From contig OY821782.1 of assembly GCA_963682175.1 (NCBI GenBank), positions 32,447,741 through 32,511,740 of the forward strand: DNA of 64,000 nucleotides, read 5' to 3'. This document shows, one piece after another, positions 1 through 9,795 of the stretch. Numbering within the stretch: position 1 is the stretch's first letter; each line of letters begins with the position of its first letter. The notes beneath the pieces were generated by a model that was given only the letters and a program-made list of their open reading frames with translations, was not told the origin of the DNA and made no database searches. The position numbers and the translations under genes are program-made. The stretch is from Triglochin maritima (Eukaryota; Streptophyta; Magnoliopsida; Alismatales; Juncaginaceae).

Positions 1-2
1 TT

Positions 3-263
3 GAGTTTCAAACTATACCCATTTTTTGTGATAATACAAGTGCTATAAACTTATCTAAAAATCCAATTCTTCATTCAAGAACCAAGCATATAGATGTTCG
101 CCATCACTTTCTTAGAGATCATGCTCTTAAAGGTGATATTGAATTACAATTTATTTCAACACATGATCAATTAGCGGATATATTCACTAAACCATTGAAT
201 GTTGATCAATTTGATAAAATTAGACAAGAACTAGGGATGTGTAGTGCAAAAGAAATATTATAA
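3..263 (+). CDS. Copia pol, C-terminal end of RNase H (partial)
   Basis: An open frame runs from the window edge to a TAA at 261-263 (86 codons). It carries the hallmarks of the Copia RNase H tail: CDNTSAINLSKNP, then RTKHIDVRHHFLRDH, then the THDQLADIFTKPL motif. This enzyme removes the RNA strand during reverse transcription of the element. No stop or frameshift is visible in this part, so this copy of pol may have been functional recently. The start and the rest of the polyprotein lie outside the window. Confidence 0.92.
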   Translation, partial: EFQTIPIFCDNTSAINLSKNPILHSRTKHIDVRHHFLRDHALKGDIELQFISTHDQLADIFTKPLNVDQFDKIRQELGMCSAKEIL

Positions 264-784
264 TTCATCTCATTTGCTTAAAATTCATTGCATTGTTTGC
301 TGTGTTTGTCTGTCCGCACAAAACGGATGACCGAACATGGTTCGGTAAACCGGATTGTGTCTGGACAGGGATTCGGACTTGGTCTGGATTCTCTGTTTCG
401 GTACACCGTGCCTTACACGGTCGACCGACCGTTTTGCTGTGCTTTAATTAGAATTCTTCCCTGTTCCGAATCTATCGGTTATCCGAACCCTGTTCGGACG
501 ACCGCGTCTCTTGGATGATTTTTGAATTCTTCGTTGACCCCTTTTTAAACGAATCTTATTTTTTGAATTCTTGGGTATCCGATTTTTAATCGGATGACCG
601 TTGTGGAAAGATTCTCCCACAACGGACGTCCGAACATGTGTCGGTAATCCGTTCACCTGTTGCAGTAGAGCTTTGATACTTACTGTTATCTTTGTGATGG
701 TATACCGACTCCTGTTCGGTCGACCGAGAGGCGACATTTTCTAGCCGTTGGAACTGGTCCAACGGTCTTCCGAGGCAATTATGG
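264..784 (+). other. Non-coding spacer between pol and the envelope-like ORF
   Basis: No convincing gene. The spacer is unusually rich in the half-sites CGGT and ACCG: CGGTACACCG near 393, CGGTCGACCG near 419, and many single CGGT/ACCG words up to 780. The same dyads fill the 3' LTR. It could be a leader or splice region for the downstream ORF; that is inference. Confidence 0.5.
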
Positions 785-2365
785 ATGACCGTTGGACATG
801 TTTTTTCAAGTTTGCACACCCCTTTATTCTCCCATCTTCTATATTTTTGGCTACCCTCTTTCATTTCTATCATCCCCAAAGCCAAAAATCTTCCTAAGCA
901 CATTTTTGCTTCCTCCTTTCTCGCTTCAAACCCTTTCCAACTTCAAAACATTTCATCACTTCCTCCATTCCTCTTCATGGGTCCAAGAAAAATTTGCACT
1001 TCCAAGAAGGCGGTGGAACCACCGACGAAACCAACAACTAGGAGAGGAAAGAAACCCGCTCCACCGGCAAAGAAGACAAGGCTCAACCCCAACATACCAT
1101 TTTCTTCTACTAATCCAGCGAGTGAACCCGTCGACGAGTATCTTCGGCCCTACAACAAAGGCATCTTCTACAATCAAAAGGCGGTGGAGAACTACTACAC
1201 TATTAGTGGTGCAAATCCAATTACGGAGCGAAAGATCATCCTAAAAGATTTCGAGTCGATTGGTCTATCCACCTATTACATGGTTGATAATCTTGGCATC
1301 TTCTTTCATGACAAACTTCCGGTCCCTTTCTCCACGGAAGCTTGTCGTCAATTTTATGCAAATCTCCGGGAGACCACCGCTCTTGATGGTACTCAAACGG
1401 TGCTAACGACCCAAGTCGATTCCATCTCTTTCACTCTCACCGCCTCTCTCCTCTCGGAGATCACCGGACTTCCTAGCGCCGGGGAGGACATCTACAATCT
1501 TTCTTGGGAGAATGTTTGTGGCTCTATGAGTCAATTTCTGGAGGTGACTCAACCGGAAGTTCCTCACGATGGCAAGCTTTCCATTCCTCATCTTCCGGTT
1601 GTTCGCCGTATTCTTTGCCGCTTCATTTCCACCAACCTTTTTGTGCGCAAAGGGCACCTCGACGAGCTTGGACATCAAATGATGAAGTGCCTTTTCAACC
1701 TCTCTACCGGAACACGCACAAATTGGCCCTTGTTTATCATCAATCACATGATATACATTTCCCGGAAGAAGTGTAACTTTCTCCCTTTCCCCATGTTGAT
1801 TTCACTGGTCATCGATCACTTCAACATCCAATTCGACCGCGATCTCTTCAAATCATCCAAGACGGTCATCGACAAATACACTCTCAAAAGGATACGCTCG
1901 GGGAAGCAAGCACATGTCGAAGAAGAAGTGGAAGACGACTCCTCTGAAAATGAGGATGATGATGTCTCTACCGATGCTCCACGTTGGTCTCCTCCTCCAT
2001 ATGATGCCAAAGTGAATCCTAATTGGGATCCTAGCTTGTCTCGTGGTCCACGGAGATACATTCGTCCCGAATGGCCATCCGGCACCGATGCTCAATGGAA
2101 CCAACCGGCATGGGCCTATCGTCATGAGAAGCTCTTGGACCGGAATTGCGAAGAGATTCACGAAGTTAGGAGTTTGGTAAATCGTAACTATCAAGGTATT
2201 CAAGACCTCACCTCCGACCTCCAAAACTTCCAATTATCGACGTCGAACTCGCTGAACGACATCCACAATCAGATTCGTGAGGTTGGAGACTCACGTCAAG
2301 CCTTTTTCGACTCGCAAAATGAGATGATGGAACTTCTTCGAAACATGAACAAGCCGGACAACTAG
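785..2365 (+). CDS. Envelope-like / putative plant transposon protein (Sirevirus ORF3)
   Basis: Open frame of 526 codons (462 from the internal ATG at 977, which I think is the likelier start because homologous ORFs tend to begin just before a basic, proline-rich stretch). Residues 1-64 of the long form are hydrophobic and could form a signal or membrane segment, or be 5' leader read by chance. Next come a basic region (GKKPAPPAKK), a globular middle (about 120-370) resembling the putative plant transposon protein domain, an acidic run at about 378-395, and a glutamine/asparagine-rich C-terminus (about 455-520) that could form a coiled coil. Sireviruses often carry such an ORF after pol; its function is not established and an envelope role is only a label. 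The frame is fully open, unlike the decayed elements further right. Confidence 0.75.
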   Translation: MTVGHVFSSLHTPLFSHLLYFWLPSFISIIPKAKNLPKHIFASSFLASNPFQLQNISSLPPFLFMGPRKICTSKKAVEPPTKPTTRRGKKPAPPAKKTRLNPNIPFSSTNPASEPVDEYLRPYNKGIFYNQKAVENYYTISGANPITERKIILKDFESIGLSTYYMVDNLGIFFHDKLPVPFSTEACRQFYANLRETTALDGTQTVLTTQVDSISFTLTASLLSEITGLPSAGEDIYNLSWENVCGSMSQFLEVTQPEVPHDGKLSIPHLPVVRRILCRFISTNLFVRKGHLDELGHQMMKCLFNLSTGTRTNWPLFIINHMIYISRKKCNFLPFPMLISLVIDHFNIQFDRDLFKSSKTVIDKYTLKRIRSGKQAHVEEEVEDDSSENEDDDVSTDAPRWSPPPYDAKVNPNWDPSLSRGPRRYIRPEWPSGTDAQWNQPAWAYRHEKLLDRNCEEIHEVRSLVNRNYQGIQDLTSDLQNFQLSTSNSLNDIHNQIREVGDSRQAFFDSQNEMMELLRNMNKPDN

Positions 2366-2556
2366 CCTATCTTTGTTGCTTGTTCTTGCTTCTTGTTGTT
2401 TGTTGTGTTTGTTTGCTCTGTTATTTGCTTATGTGTGTTTGCTTTTGCATTGGCTTTATGCCTTATCTTCCCTCTTAAGTAATGAAATTTCATTTTTTTC
2501 ATATTGTGTGTCTTTTTGCCCCCAACTTTCATTGCAATGTTCTTTTTTATGGATGT

Positions 2557-2710
2557 CAAAAGGGGGAGAACAAATGGATACAAATTGCCTAATTCAAATA
2601 TATGAAACTCATGCATTGAGTAAGGGGGAGTTAACATATATTTTGCATATTGATAGGGGGAGCACTTACACAATTTGACATTAGTTTGTCATCATCAAAA
2701 AGGGGGAGAT
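2557..2710 (+). repeat. Multiplied polypurine tracts before the 3' LTR
   Basis: Four AGGGGGAG-type purine runs lie at about 2557-2570, 2621-2630, 2653-2662 and 2697-2710; the last abuts the LTR. The polypurine tract primes plus-strand DNA synthesis. Repeated tracts are a known Sirevirus signature. Confidence 0.85.
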
Positions 2711-4455
2711 TGTTGGCTTTTTGGCCCTTTAATCTTAATTTTGATGATTAACAAACTAATAGTATGCATAACTTCAATTACAACATCACACACATCATAT
2801 TATCAAATTGCATAGATATTGTGTATTCCTAACAATGTAGGTGATCAAACCAAAGGACTAATCAACTTCAAGATCAAGGCTCAAGACTTGTAATCAAAGC
2901 TCAAGGACTTCATATGTAATTTTCCATTTATTTGAGTTGTAGGATCAAATGTACACTTGATGCACAAAAGGATAAACCCGTCTGCCGCGGTCGACCGTAT
3001 CCACATCGGTTTACCGAACAAGGTTCCCAACGGATAACCGAGTGTCTCTCGGTGAACCGTTCCTTATAGAGTCAGTAAACCCTTGATCTCCTGGAACCCT
3101 TGTGTCGGTATACCGAACCTTATTCGGTCAACCGTTCCCTATAGAGTCAGTAAAACTTGATCTCCTGGAATCCTCATTTCGGTGTACCGAAAGTTGTTCC
3201 GTCAACCGTCTTCTTAGAATCAGTAGAAAACTTGATCTCCTGGAAACATTGTTTCGGTGTACCGAACCTTACCCGGTCGACCGTGTCCCTATTCCCAGTA
3301 GCTTCGAATACTTCTCTGGACATCTCTATTCGGTCTTCCGAAGAGAGCTCGGTCATCCGAACTTCTATGTGTCTTTAGGCCTAAACCGACTTCATCTTAT
3401 TGGCCCACGTGGCACAACTAACTCCACCAGACTTATATTTTGTCGTTTAGCCACATCTTTGAAACATCCATATCGGTCTACCGATGGATTGTCGGATTAC
3501 CGAGTTGTTCTTAGATATAAGATCGTAACGGCTATTTTCCACGTAATATTTCGACCGTTATCGATAAACCAATTTCACACACTATGTCAGCCGAAAATCC
3601 GTACATGTATCGGTCAACCGAACATATCACGGTCTACCGAACATGTTCACCGAGTCGCACCAAATCTTTACTGTCCACTCTTGAACGGTGCACCGAAGTG
3701 ATCTCGGTCAACCGAAGTTAATTATCCGATATTAGGAAAAAGTTACTGGAAGTTGGTAAACGGTTATCCGACCTATATTCGGTTAACCGAGTTCTTGTTT
3801 CTGACCACTTCTTCGGACTACCGTATTTCCAACGGTCGACCGAATATGTCTCGATTTCTGCCCGAGCTTAAGTCACATCTTGTTTTCACTTGGTCCACTC
3901 CTCACCAACTTACCATAACGGCTCTATTTGTTTTGAAGGCTATATAAGCTTCACTTAAGAGACACATTCATAACCTTACTTGCCAAATATCAATCCTACT
4001 CTTGTGCTCTCAATCTTCAAGCCTTCAAAGCTCCACCAACTCTCATACTTCCACTTAATTCACTCCAAGCCTAAATCATATCCTTGAGTGCATTCAAGTT
4101 AGAGTTCAACAACCACATTCAATTTCCATTGTGTTGTAAAGCTTCGAGGAAGCACCCTCTCGGGTTGTGAGAGGAGATCCGAGCAAGGCGAGGGTGTTCG
4201 CAAGGCTCCGATTGTAAGAGGGTTTATCTTCGACCCGGAACGAAGATAATAGTGAATTCTCGAGTAGGGATCGGAGGATCGATCGGAACTTGAGGAGAGG
4301 ACTAGATCACGGTGGTGTGATCGAACCTCTATAAATCTCCAGAGTCATCTTGTGGTTTGCATTCTTTCCCTTATTGTTTTAATTGTGCAATAGTATAAGA
4401 AAATTAGGAGATAATCTATTCACCCCCCTCTAGATTAGTGACCGATTAACTTACA
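2711..4455 (+). repeat. Sirevirus 3' LTR, about 1.75 kb
   Basis: Starts TGTTGGCTTTTTGG directly after the polypurine tract and probably ends at TTACA (4451-4455), after a CACCCCCCTCTAG run of the kind found near Sirevirus LTR ends. TG...CA termini fit. Between about 2980 and 3850 it carries many CGGT-N2-ACCG dyads. A possible promoter lies near TATATAAG at about 3943. The end coordinate is by eye, because the 5' LTR is outside the window. Confidence 0.75.
2983..3850. repeat. Cluster of CGGT-N2-ACCG palindromes in the Sirevirus LTR
   Basis: Dyads such as CGGTATACCG, CGGTCAACCG, CGGTGTACCG, CGGTCGACCG and CGGTCTACCG recur at irregular spacing. The outer half-sites CGGT and ACCG are constant while the central two bases vary. 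Imperfect half-sites add to the cluster. Confidence 0.85.
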
Positions 4456-4700
4456 GTGATGAGCACAATTGAACACATACACTACACATATTTTCATTTC
4501 CGCATTCTTTCTTTACCCCGTAAATGGTTTTATTTTATCATTTGTTTTTATCTCACTCGCACCGTAGTTTAATTCAGCTCGCATTCCTCTCTCTTCTTCT
4601 CCCCCATGAGTATTGTAGACTTAGACTCACACACGCTCCCTATGATCTCGACTTGTACTTACCTTGTCTGCACCGACGTCGTGCACTTGCGGTAGTATAA
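4456..4700 (+). repeat. Tail of a Ty3-like LTR
   Basis: The end of this stretch, CGTGCACTTGCGGTA near 4680-4694, matches the ends of two other LTR-like regions here (near 9470-9485 and 58838-58852), including the preceding pyrimidine-rich DNA and a GTACTT word. The upstream part of this LTR copy is not visible, as if the Sirevirus had inserted into it. Confidence 0.5.
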
Positions 4701-7214
4701 ATGAGGTAATCAGATATCAACAATGCATTGTTTTATCGAGAAATGGATTAACCATAGCTCTCAATGAAGGTTGAGTTAGTATTCTATTAATCATTTCTCA
4801 CTCCTTGCAACTAATCTTGGGTGGAATTCTGCATGTAGTCAAACCTGTGTTGTGTCACGTTTAAGTGGTATTTAAACTTTGAAACTCAATATATTGTTTT
4901 ACACTTGATGTTGTGCTTTCCTAAATTAAAACTGGTGAGATACAACTATTTTGGCTAGATCATATATGCATGTTCGACTGTTGAGCTTATTAAACATTCG
5001 ATATTTTTGAACAAAGGGTTACATGATATGATTTAAATTGTATTTTGTCAAGTGTTGTATTGGTTTACATAGGTCGTGTTAACCTTAATGTTGTTTTACA
5101 ATCTTCATAAAAATAGAGATGGTAGTAGTCCTAATAAATGGATTTGCTTAGGTGTTGGGACTTGCATTGCTTAACCTCAGTATAGTTGTGTATTAGTCAA
5201 TGGTTATTATTAATGTCCTCATAATTCTGTTAAATGCATGCTTACCTGAGGAATGTCTAATTTTGCAAATTGACTATACATGACTTGGTAGTGTTTAAAA
5301 GTGCATGATTGTCTTATTTGAGTACCACACGGTAGATATTTTTCATGCAACTATCTCATGTCTTATAAGATTGTTTCTGAAAGATAGTTTATTGAATATC
5401 TTAATAGTATCTGGTGGTCGTCACTAGACTCTTATGTAAATTACTCTGTATAGTGAATGGATAATAATGATTAAGATGGTTACTTAACCTGATTTTGTGG
5501 TCTTTCATTGTCAAGTTTGACTAATGATAAAAATGTGTTTTTGGTTCCAAGCTCTTGTGAAAGTCAATCCAGTGTAGATTTTATTGCATATAATTGTGCT
5601 TTACCAGCATTCGGTTGATGTGATTTGAATCCATTAACTAATACATGTTAGCATCTTCATTGCTTGTATAATTAGTAACTTTTAGTTTAATCACCGTCCA
5701 TGAAGGACAGTGAGTATTGAATTTTATATCATTGGTCTTGTTGCACAGATGTTTATGAGTAACTTGTGATTTAATTATTACCAAAGACACGTTATCTAAC
5801 CAATGAGTTAGTGATTATTGATAGACCCAATTGTGAGTTATTCTAAAGGAATAACCAGTGATGAATTACAAATTATAGACATAATACTGAAAAATGAATG
5901 GGGGTTTGGCACTATTATAACTCTTAAGAGTATTGTAACTCTTCGAAGTATTATAATTCTTTGGAGTATTGGGCCCGACGAGGCAATTGGCAGTTGTAGG
6001 ACCGCAGATACAGATATGTTATCTATTGTATTGACACAGGTTGGTGTATAGGACCCCACAATGAACTGAATTGTAAAAGATTGAAACTAAAAATGTTTTA
6101 AAATGGTTATGATTATAGAGTGGGTGTGGGGATGTGCCATACACTAACTGGAAGACTGCATGTGCCAGGGGTGGGTTTCCTTTGGAATACCTGATACATG
6201 TATGTATCATTAATGAAATGATTAGATTGAATTGAAATGGGAACTAAGACACATGCTTGTTCTTTAGTTCATATTGCTTATTGATTGTTATTGATTGAAA
6301 TGGGAAATATGATGCAAGATTATGCTCTAGTTCATTACGTCATTTTGTTTATTGAAGTTACTATAGAGGTGTGAACCATGATTCACTTTTAAGTTCTAGT
6401 TCCTTAAATGGGTTGGTATTGATCGTATTGGAAATGACTATTGTGGAGAATTTATACTCAAGTTCATTGTAATGTTAGACATATGTTTACGAGAAAATAT
6501 GAACTAGAAATTTTATCGTATGGTCATGTCTTTGATGACATGTTATCATTCTTGCACCATTAATGTGTCGATTTACGTTTATCGGTTTTAAGCTAATTTG
6601 GTAGGGTCGTTCTCATTATTGGAAAAAAATTGGTTTTTGGGATTGCATTTTTAGAATTAAGTTTGACTACTAGTAAATTGCTTGTTTAAGTTTGATCCTT
6701 TGATATGCGAGTTTTCCCAAACTCCTAATGTAGGTAGCCAGCCTAAGGTGGTGGTACATGCATGACATTCATGACATATAGTTATCTTTGATTCTCTATG
6801 CACCTAGAATTTGATCTCAGTTATCTTTGATTCTTTTTAATAGCTCTTGAATGTATTAATTCTTGGATCTGCACGTCGTGTACATGTATTATTCTCGAAT
6901 CCTAAAACACGTATACATGTATTTGAACTAATGGAGCTCCTATTATCTTTTATTGACTTCTATTGTCTTCCAGTAATTATCTCCTTCCACTTTTTTTTAT
7001 ATTTCGTCTTCCGTTTTGATCGTCTGGAAGGGGATGTTACAACACATGCTACGGGTGACACATTCATCCTGAGCGGGGAATGACCGTTCCACACAAGACA
7101 ATTTTGAAATTTTAACATTTATCGATATCTCTCGATCCTGACAGCTTTACAACTCATGTAACATGATAAATCGATAAATATAAAAATCAGTAGTAGACAC
7201 AATGAAGGTGATGT
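4701..7214. other. Gene-free AT-rich stretch, probably decayed LTR DNA
   Basis: No ORF with family resemblance, no RNA gene and no clear repeat array. Words near 7030-7100 (GGGGATGTTACA, then GGGGAATGACCGTTCC) resemble plant Ty3 LTR junctions, so an old Ty3 LTR is possible. I cannot set its ends. Confidence 0.35.
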
Positions 7215-7840
7215 GGAAGAGAAGAGTGAGGGAGAGGGTGATCATTTAAAAATAAGAAAAGATGAATAAGAGGATAGAGGTAGATGAGGAGGAAAGTAGG
7301 AAAATGAGAGAAGAGGAGGAGATGAGAGAAAATGAGAAGTACGAAAAGAAAAAAGAATAGGAGAGGAGAAGGAAAGAGGACGGGTACGAGAAAAAGGAAA
7401 GAGAGGATAGGAGAAAGAAAGAAGATGGGGAGGAGAGGACGACAAAGTTAGAAGAGGGGGAGAGGAAAGAAGCTGGTGCGAAAATGGAGGAAGAGAAGAA
7501 GAAAAAGGGAAGAAAGGATAAGGCAGAGGAGCCTGACGAAAAGAAAAACAACACAGACTGCTGAAGAGTCAATCGTCAAGAAGAGAAGAAAATTCGGAGG
7601 ATATGAAATTGCCAAAATAACAAAGGATTATTCTCCTACGAGAGCGCGTTAAACATGCCATTGGATAGTATAAACAAGAATATTGACATGGAAGCCATGA
7701 TCGGGTTGACAAACGACGAAAGGAATGTGATTCTTAATATAGCAACATCTGAAACAGACAAGAAGGAATCTTTGTGGTGCAAAGAAGGCATCTCGGTTTG
7801 CATATTGGATTTGCATGACCTAATAACCAAAGGGGTTTGA
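7215..7840 (+). pseudogene. Decayed gene piece 1, charged region plus possible C48-type N-terminus
   Basis: From about 7215 to 7560 the plus strand is almost pure purine and reads as a glutamate/lysine/arginine-rich stretch broken by stops and shifts. From 7655 an open stretch follows, with MIGLTNDERNVILNIA and then GISVCILDLHDLITKG, ending in a stop at 7838-7840. The last motif resembles the segment before the WLxD motif of plant transposon-borne Ulp1-like (C48) peptidases. The next piece, at 9541, would continue it (MMDVFLYMVEERQE). I infer one ancestral gene split by insertions. No catalytic His, Asp or Cys is visible, so the family call is tentative. Confidence 0.4.
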
Positions 7841-7907
7841 CATCATGAGACGTAAGTGAAAAACTTTCTTACCATAGTTTAGTTATTTTAAAGCTACAAG
7901 AGTTCAT

Positions 7908-9500
7908 TGACATCATTTCATGCATTCATTTGTGTCTTATATCCATTATCTTGAACCTAAACAATGCTATGTAATGAGTTTTATGTTTGAGTTTCAGGAA
8001 ATAAACAAGATTGAGGAGAAGAGGCATAAAAGGACCTAAAAGCAAGAAAAAAGACTAAGTTGCAAGACTTATGGACTAAGATGCGCAAGAGAGTGACCCG
8101 AATGTAAAACCGAAGGGCCAATGTGAAAATCAAGAAACTCCACACCATCATGAGGAGTATTTTGGCAATTAGGTTCGGGCCGACACTCCAATAACCAAAC
8201 CGAGTGCACCCCATGTGAAGAATTGAAGAACTAAAGAACATATCCGAAAATGGGTCAGATCCGGTAAAACATGACCGCCAATTCGCGGTCCATGACCGCC
8301 AATTAGCGGTCTGTTTGTCTCCGAATCCGACTCGGTTTCTTTAGGACATGGGTTATGTGTTTAGGTGTATTCTGGGAAGGTTTCATTAGTCTCATACCGG
8401 GGGATTGTCCTCGGTTACCTTTTTTCATGACTATAAATAGAACTCTTCCTCCTTTTTTGTACTCACACATTACTTGGTGTCATTCTCTCTACTTGGAGTA
8501 AGCCTTGAAGCAAAAATTCAAGGTGTAGAAAAATGCTACTAGTAATGTTAGTCATTTAATAAAATAATTTTTCATTATTTTGTTCTCATGTTGTCTTTTT
8601 TTATGCATGCTTAGTTTAGTCTTGTTTCTTTGATCTTAGGCTAAATTAGGTAGAATGTCTCATTTCTTCTTTAGTTTAATTGCAAACATAATGTGTAGTG
8701 AGTAGATTCATCCCTTTTGGGGGGTGGAGATGATGTTCATATATATTGTGAAGTTTGGATGTTTGATAATTTTTTGATTGTGTAGACTTGCATGTTTTGT
8801 ATGTTCATTGGGGGTATTTTAATCATCTACATGTTGGGGGATTTTGATGGGTTTTTCCATAAGATTTAGACACTTCCCATGCTTAGTTTCCTCATGTTTA
8901 TTGACTGAAATTTCCTGTTGAATATGCTACATGTTAGTTATGAGTTTGTATTTGTGTTTGTTTGCTTGATTGATTGAAGAAACTATGTTTCATGGGTTTT
9001 GCCATAACATTAGACACCTCCCATGCTTACCTTTGTTCTTCATATGAGTTTATGGTTCTTGATGAGTTTTGTCATATATTTAGATACTTCTCATGCTGAG
9101 CCTAATCTTATGATGATCAAGTAGTAATTGTCGATACATTGTGTGAATGGATTGATAGATTTCGTCACATCTTTAGACACTTCCTATGCATGACAAGACA
9201 CACACCACACACACACATACATGCTTACATGCATCATTCATCACTTATTTCACTTCATATGTGCACACACTCCACCCCTTAGGGGTTTCTTTTCTTGATT
9301 TCTAATCTTTAGTTGCTTTCTTTCGCATTTCTTACTTACTAGTTTAGTATAGTCTAGCTTTAGCATAATCACATTTTTTCTCCCTTTATTCGCCACTTGA
9401 TTTCTAACAAACCAGAGGCTATTCACCTCCCTGTGGAGTGACCCGTACTTGACACCGCTTCATCGCGGTCGTGCACTTGCGGTAATTAATAAAACATTTA
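7908..9500 (+). repeat. Solo Ty3-like LTR inserted in the decayed gene
   Basis: The stretch around 8000-8170 (AAGCAAGAAAAAAGACT, then GAAACTCCACACCATCATGA, shared with only small changes) matches 55610-55800, which follows a clear polypurine tract and LTR start. The two also share the GCTACT(T/A)GTAAT word and the ending CGTGCACTTGCGGTA. Several GACACTTCCCATGC-like phrases recur inside (8870, 9020, 9170). No internal retroelement sequence flanks it, so it is probably a solo LTR. Ends are approximate and I found no target duplication. Confidence 0.55.
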
Positions 9501-9540
9501 AACAAGAGTTTACAAGTTGATAACACTCTTTTTACTGGAT

Positions 9541-9785
9541 AGATGATGGACGTCTTCCTGTATATGGTGGAGGAAAGACAAGAGTTGGGAGCATATCTGC
9601 GTAAGGTCATTACCATTCCAAGCTCCACCACCCAACTTATGTTGTCCAAAGATAATGATGTGGTTGTAGCACTAGTGGATGGTAAGATTAAAAAATGGGA
9701 CCAAAAGGACTCTGATTGTCCAACCTATTATAACAATGGAGCACTCGACACTCGTAACCGTGGACAGGAGGTCGGCAGAAAATAA
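9541..9785 (+). pseudogene. Decayed gene piece 2 (possible C48-like continuation)
   Basis: A frame starting MMDVFLYMVEERQELGAY continues to a stop at 9783-9785. The opening resembles the helix after the WLxD motif in Ulp1-like peptidases, and it follows directly on piece 1 if the LTR at 7908-9500 is removed. A one-base shift would be needed at the joint. The Copia element starts ten bases after its end. No active-site residue is present in this piece. Confidence 0.4.
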
Positions 9786-9795
9786 CACAACTAAT

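Larger units (their letters stand above)
1..4455 (+). mobile_element. 3' part of a Sirevirus (Ty1/copia) retrotransposon
   Basis: The left edge of the window cuts this element. In order it shows the end of pol, a 0.5-kb spacer, an extra envelope-like ORF, several polypurine tracts and a 3' LTR starting TGTTGG. An additional ORF after pol, together with multiplied polypurine tracts, is the recognised layout of the Sirevirus (SIRE/Maximus) lineage. The 5' LTR, gag and most of pol lie outside the window, so target-site duplication and completeness cannot be judged. The right flank (from 4456) resembles the tail of a Ty3-like LTR, which suggests the element inserted into older transposon DNA. Confidence 0.85.

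Noticed and set aside
7655..9785. A functional C48 protease gene
   Set aside because: No catalytic His/Asp/Cys motif is present, frames are broken and three transposons interrupt it; kept only as a tentative pseudogene.
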